From: an uncultured Gammaproteobacteria bacterium
GTDB lineage: Bacteria; Pseudomonadota; Gammaproteobacteria; DRLM01
DNA: 37,062 nt
Direction: 5' to 3'
NCBI GenBank assembly: GCA_947259075.1
Contig: CAMYKQ010000032.1
Span: 1 to 37,062, forward strand
Shown here: positions 35,448-37,062 of the stretch, in pieces
Numbering within the stretch: position 1 is the stretch's first letter
How the letters are laid out: the number at the start of each line of letters is the position of its first letter
Program-made: the position numbers and the translations under genes
The notes under the pieces: model-generated
What the model was told of the DNA's origin: nothing
Seen by the model: only the letters and a program-made list of their open reading frames with translations
Databases searched by the model: none

Positions 35448-35957
35448 TCAGGTGCAAGTCATCGCGGTGGTGCTGGCGTAACCGAACACTTTAATCACTA
35501 AACTACGGCCCGCTTCGGCGCTGCGGTTATCGCAAATAGTGAACCTGCGTTGAGCGGCCGCCGGAATATTCAAAAATCCGCTGGGCAGATAACTGATGGT
35601 GGTCACACCCTCCACGCTCACCAATTCCTGGGCTGTGGCCAAGGCGCCGAAGACACGCTGGATTTCATTGGCGGAAAGGGTGCTGTCGCCGTTCAAATCC
35701 ACCCACACCAGCCAGCCTTGTTTCCAAGACGTGCCGTTGCAGGCGGTGCCGCCATTGCTGGCGCACACCGTGGCCCTCGCGCCACGCCGCATCGCCTCGC
35801 TGCGCGCCAGTTGAAAACCTTTGAGCAATTCTTCGCTGCTGCTCGTCAAGCGATTATTCATAATCATATTGTTGAACGAAGGCACCGCCATGGTCATGAG
35901 AATGACCGCGACCGCGATGGTGATCATGAGTTCGACTAAACTGAATCCACGCTGCAT
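35448..35957 (-). CDS. fimT: GspH/FimT-family minor pilin
   Basis: 169 residues. The short leader MQRG precedes FSLVELMITIAVAVILMTMA with Glu5, then FNNMIMNNRLTSSSEELLKG and FQLARSEAMRRGARATVCAS, the FimT/FimU/GspH signature. C-terminal cysteines are in FTICDNRS and AMTCT. FimT and FimU cannot be told apart by eye. First gene of the leftward minor pilin operon. Members of this family can bind DNA in competent bacteria; whether this one does is unknown. Confidence 0.88.
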   Translation of the reverse strand: MQRGFSLVELMITIAVAVILMTMAVPSFNNMIMNNRLTSSSEELLKGFQLARSEAMRRGARATVCASNGGTACNGTSWKQGWLVWVDLNGDSTLSANEIQRVFGALATAQELVSVEGVTTISYLPSGFLNIPAAAQRRFTICDNRSAEAGRSLVIKVFGYASTTAMTCT

Positions 35958-36055
35958 TTGCCATCACCCGTCATCCCGTCAGCCACGCGAGGCGGCTCAC
36001 GACTAAAGTAACTTCCATGCTAGGGATAAACTCGACCAGCCACCGCGACATCCAT

Positions 36056-36073
36056 CTCACTATTAATTGTGAG
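36056..36073. promoter_or_regulatory. Palindrome upstream of fimT, possible operator
   Basis: CTCACTATTAATTGTGAG, an 18-bp dyad matching its reverse complement at 16 of 18 positions, with an AT-rich centre. It is 99 bp upstream of the fimT ATG and about 190 bp past the AbgT stop. The placement suits a regulator site for the pilin operon. No regulator can be assigned. Confidence 0.35.
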
Positions 36074-36237
36074 TTGGCAGCGACGGCCGTTATTGAAGGG
36101 TCAAGCTGAGCGTCCTGCCATTTGACTACTAGATCGGTCAAAGCCGTGAAATCTTGAATGGGACGGGAGGGGGAACAAACAGCGCGGCGCCAAGCCGTGA
36201 CTGAAGCGCGGGTTTATTTAACTGACGGCACGCCCGG

Positions 36238-36264
36238 AAAAATCCGCAGCGGCCCCGGGCCGGT
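36238..36264 (-). terminator. Possible terminator after the AbgT-family gene
   Basis: On the minus strand, just past the TAG stop, CGGCC-CGG-GGCCG is followed by CTGCGGATTTTT. The T-run is separated from the stem by several bases, so the call is weak. Confidence 0.3.
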
Positions 36265-36266
36265 CA

Positions 36267-37062
36267 CTACGGCGGCGGATACGTGAGCGGACCGGCCGGC
36301 CCCAGAGGAAAACCGAGCGCGATCCAGCCCAGCAGCAAGACGCCCCAGGCCAAGGCAAAACACAGGGCATAGGGCATCATCAAGGCGACCACGGTGCCGA
36401 GGCCGCTGCCCTTGGCGTAACGCTGCACCAAGGCCAGGATGATGACCATATAAGGATTAAAGGGCGTAATGACATTCGTCACGGAATCGCCCACCCGGTA
36501 GGCGGCCTGGGTCAATTCGGGACTGATGCCGACTTGCATGAGCATGGGCACGAACACCGGGGCGAAGAAGGCGTATTTTGCCGAGGCCGAGCCGATGAAG
36601 AGATTGGCCAGCCCCACGACCACAACGAAGCCGCTGACCAGCAGCGGAGGGGTAAACCCGCTGCCCGCCAGCCATTGCCCGCCGACGATGGCCAGCATCT
36701 CGCCTAGCCGGGAATATTTGAAAAACTCGATGAATTGCGCGGCGAAGAAGGCCAGCACGATGTACGGCCCCAAGGCGGCCATGGTCTCGCCCAGCAGGCG
36801 GGCCAGGTCGCGGTCATTCTTTATTGTCCCGGCGGCCCAGCCATAAACCACCCCCGGCACGAAAAAACCCAAAAACAATAAAGGCACCGTGGCCTCGACC
36901 CAGCGCGGGAAACGCGCGCCCGCGCCGTGCAGGGGCGCGCCCGGCCACCACACGGCGCACAAGACCACGATCAAACCCAAGGCCGCCGCCAGCCCGGCGG
37001 CGCGCAGGGCCCGCGATTCACGCGGATCGGCGGGCGGCGCGGCGGGCGGGGTCCCGGCACGA
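36267..37062 (-). CDS. AbgT-family transporter (partial, N-terminus beyond right edge)
   Basis: The last ~264 residues of an open frame that continues past the window edge. Upstream codons read PPADPRESRALRAAGLAAA, then a membrane helix begins. About five to six helices are visible, with the AbgT signature GSASAKYAFFAPVFVPMLMQ, then VGISPELTQAAYRVGDSVTN and VITPFNPYMVIIL. AbgT members take up p-aminobenzoyl-glutamate, or export antimetabolites such as sulfonamides. The substrate here is open. No neighbouring gene in the window helps to decide. Confidence 0.88.
   Translation of the reverse strand, partial: RAGTPPAAPPADPRESRALRAAGLAAALGLIVVLCAVWWPGAPLHGAGARFPRWVEATVPLLFLGFFVPGVVYGWAAGTIKNDRDLARLLGETMAALGPYIVLAFFAAQFIEFFKYSRLGEMLAIVGGQWLAGSGFTPPLLVSGFVVVVGLANLFIGSASAKYAFFAPVFVPMLMQVGISPELTQAAYRVGDSVTNVITPFNPYMVIILALVQRYAKGSGLGTVVALMMPYALCFALAWGVLLLGWIALGFPLGPAGPLTYPPP

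Larger units (their letters stand above)
35958..36266. other. Upstream region of the minor pilin operon
   Basis: 309 bp without a gene, bounded by the fimT start and the AbgT stop. It must hold the pilin operon promoter, but no convincing sigma70 or sigma54 site is visible. It contains a palindrome at 36056-36073 and a possible terminator for the AbgT gene at 36238-36264. Confidence 0.6.

Overview
The window is about 37 kb of GC-rich chromosomal DNA from a gammaproteobacterium. The evidence is the block leuC-leuD-leuB-asd-usg-fimV, the type IVa minor pilin cluster in its usual order (fimT/U-pilV-pilW-pilX-pilY1-pilY2-pilE), the E. coli-type Asd, LpxH, and the cysS/gltX/cyclophilin/lpxH neighbourhood. 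I cannot name a genus. Nothing looks plasmid- or phage-borne, and I see no rRNA, tRNA or CRISPR array.

Layout. 1-6561 (minus strand) holds leucine biosynthesis (leuC, leuD, leuB), then asd, a second Asd-like gene, and the 5' end of fimV. A LysR-type regulator is divergent from leuC, with a good candidate operator and promoter between them. folD follows on the plus strand. 8711-13364 (plus) is the accessory-looking part: a membrane-anchored thioredoxin-like protein, then a compact chemosensory-like set of a CheX-type phosphatase, a membrane kinase with Hpt and CheA-like ATPase domains, a CheY-like receiver and a soluble MCP-like protein. There is no CheW, CheR, CheB or classical receptor. A DASS/SLC13 transporter with RCK_C domains is convergent to it. 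15.9-20.8 kb has cysS and gltX (minus), then a periplasmic cyclophilin and lpxH (plus). 20.9-26.0 kb (minus) encodes a large divergent class A PBP-like protein and an MltD-like LysM lytic transglycosylase, both acting on peptidoglycan. hemH, a TfoX-N protein and a Nudix hydrolase follow. 29.0-36.0 kb (minus) is the type IV pilus minor pilin/PilY1 operon. The right edge cuts an AbgT-family transporter.

Intergenic DNA is rich in palindromic repeats of three kinds. The first is a 121-188 bp element with GTAGGGTGGG ends. It occupies every non-overlapping junction of leuC-leuD-leuB-asd and also the gltX-cysS junction, and three of the four copies end 2 bp from a stop codon. The second is a CCCCTCC/GGAGGGG element present as an inverted pair about 4 kb apart. 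The third is a scattered CCCTCTCC/GGAGAGGG motif. A 237-bp stretch at 15275-15511 with 15-bp perfect terminal inverted repeats looks like a MITE.

The best candidate for a little-described system is the CheX / Hpt-ATPase kinase / CheY / soluble MCP-like module at 9405-13364. Its four genes carry receptor-like, kinase, output and phosphatase parts in a minimal form. All functional calls rest on motif recognition by eye; no database search was run.
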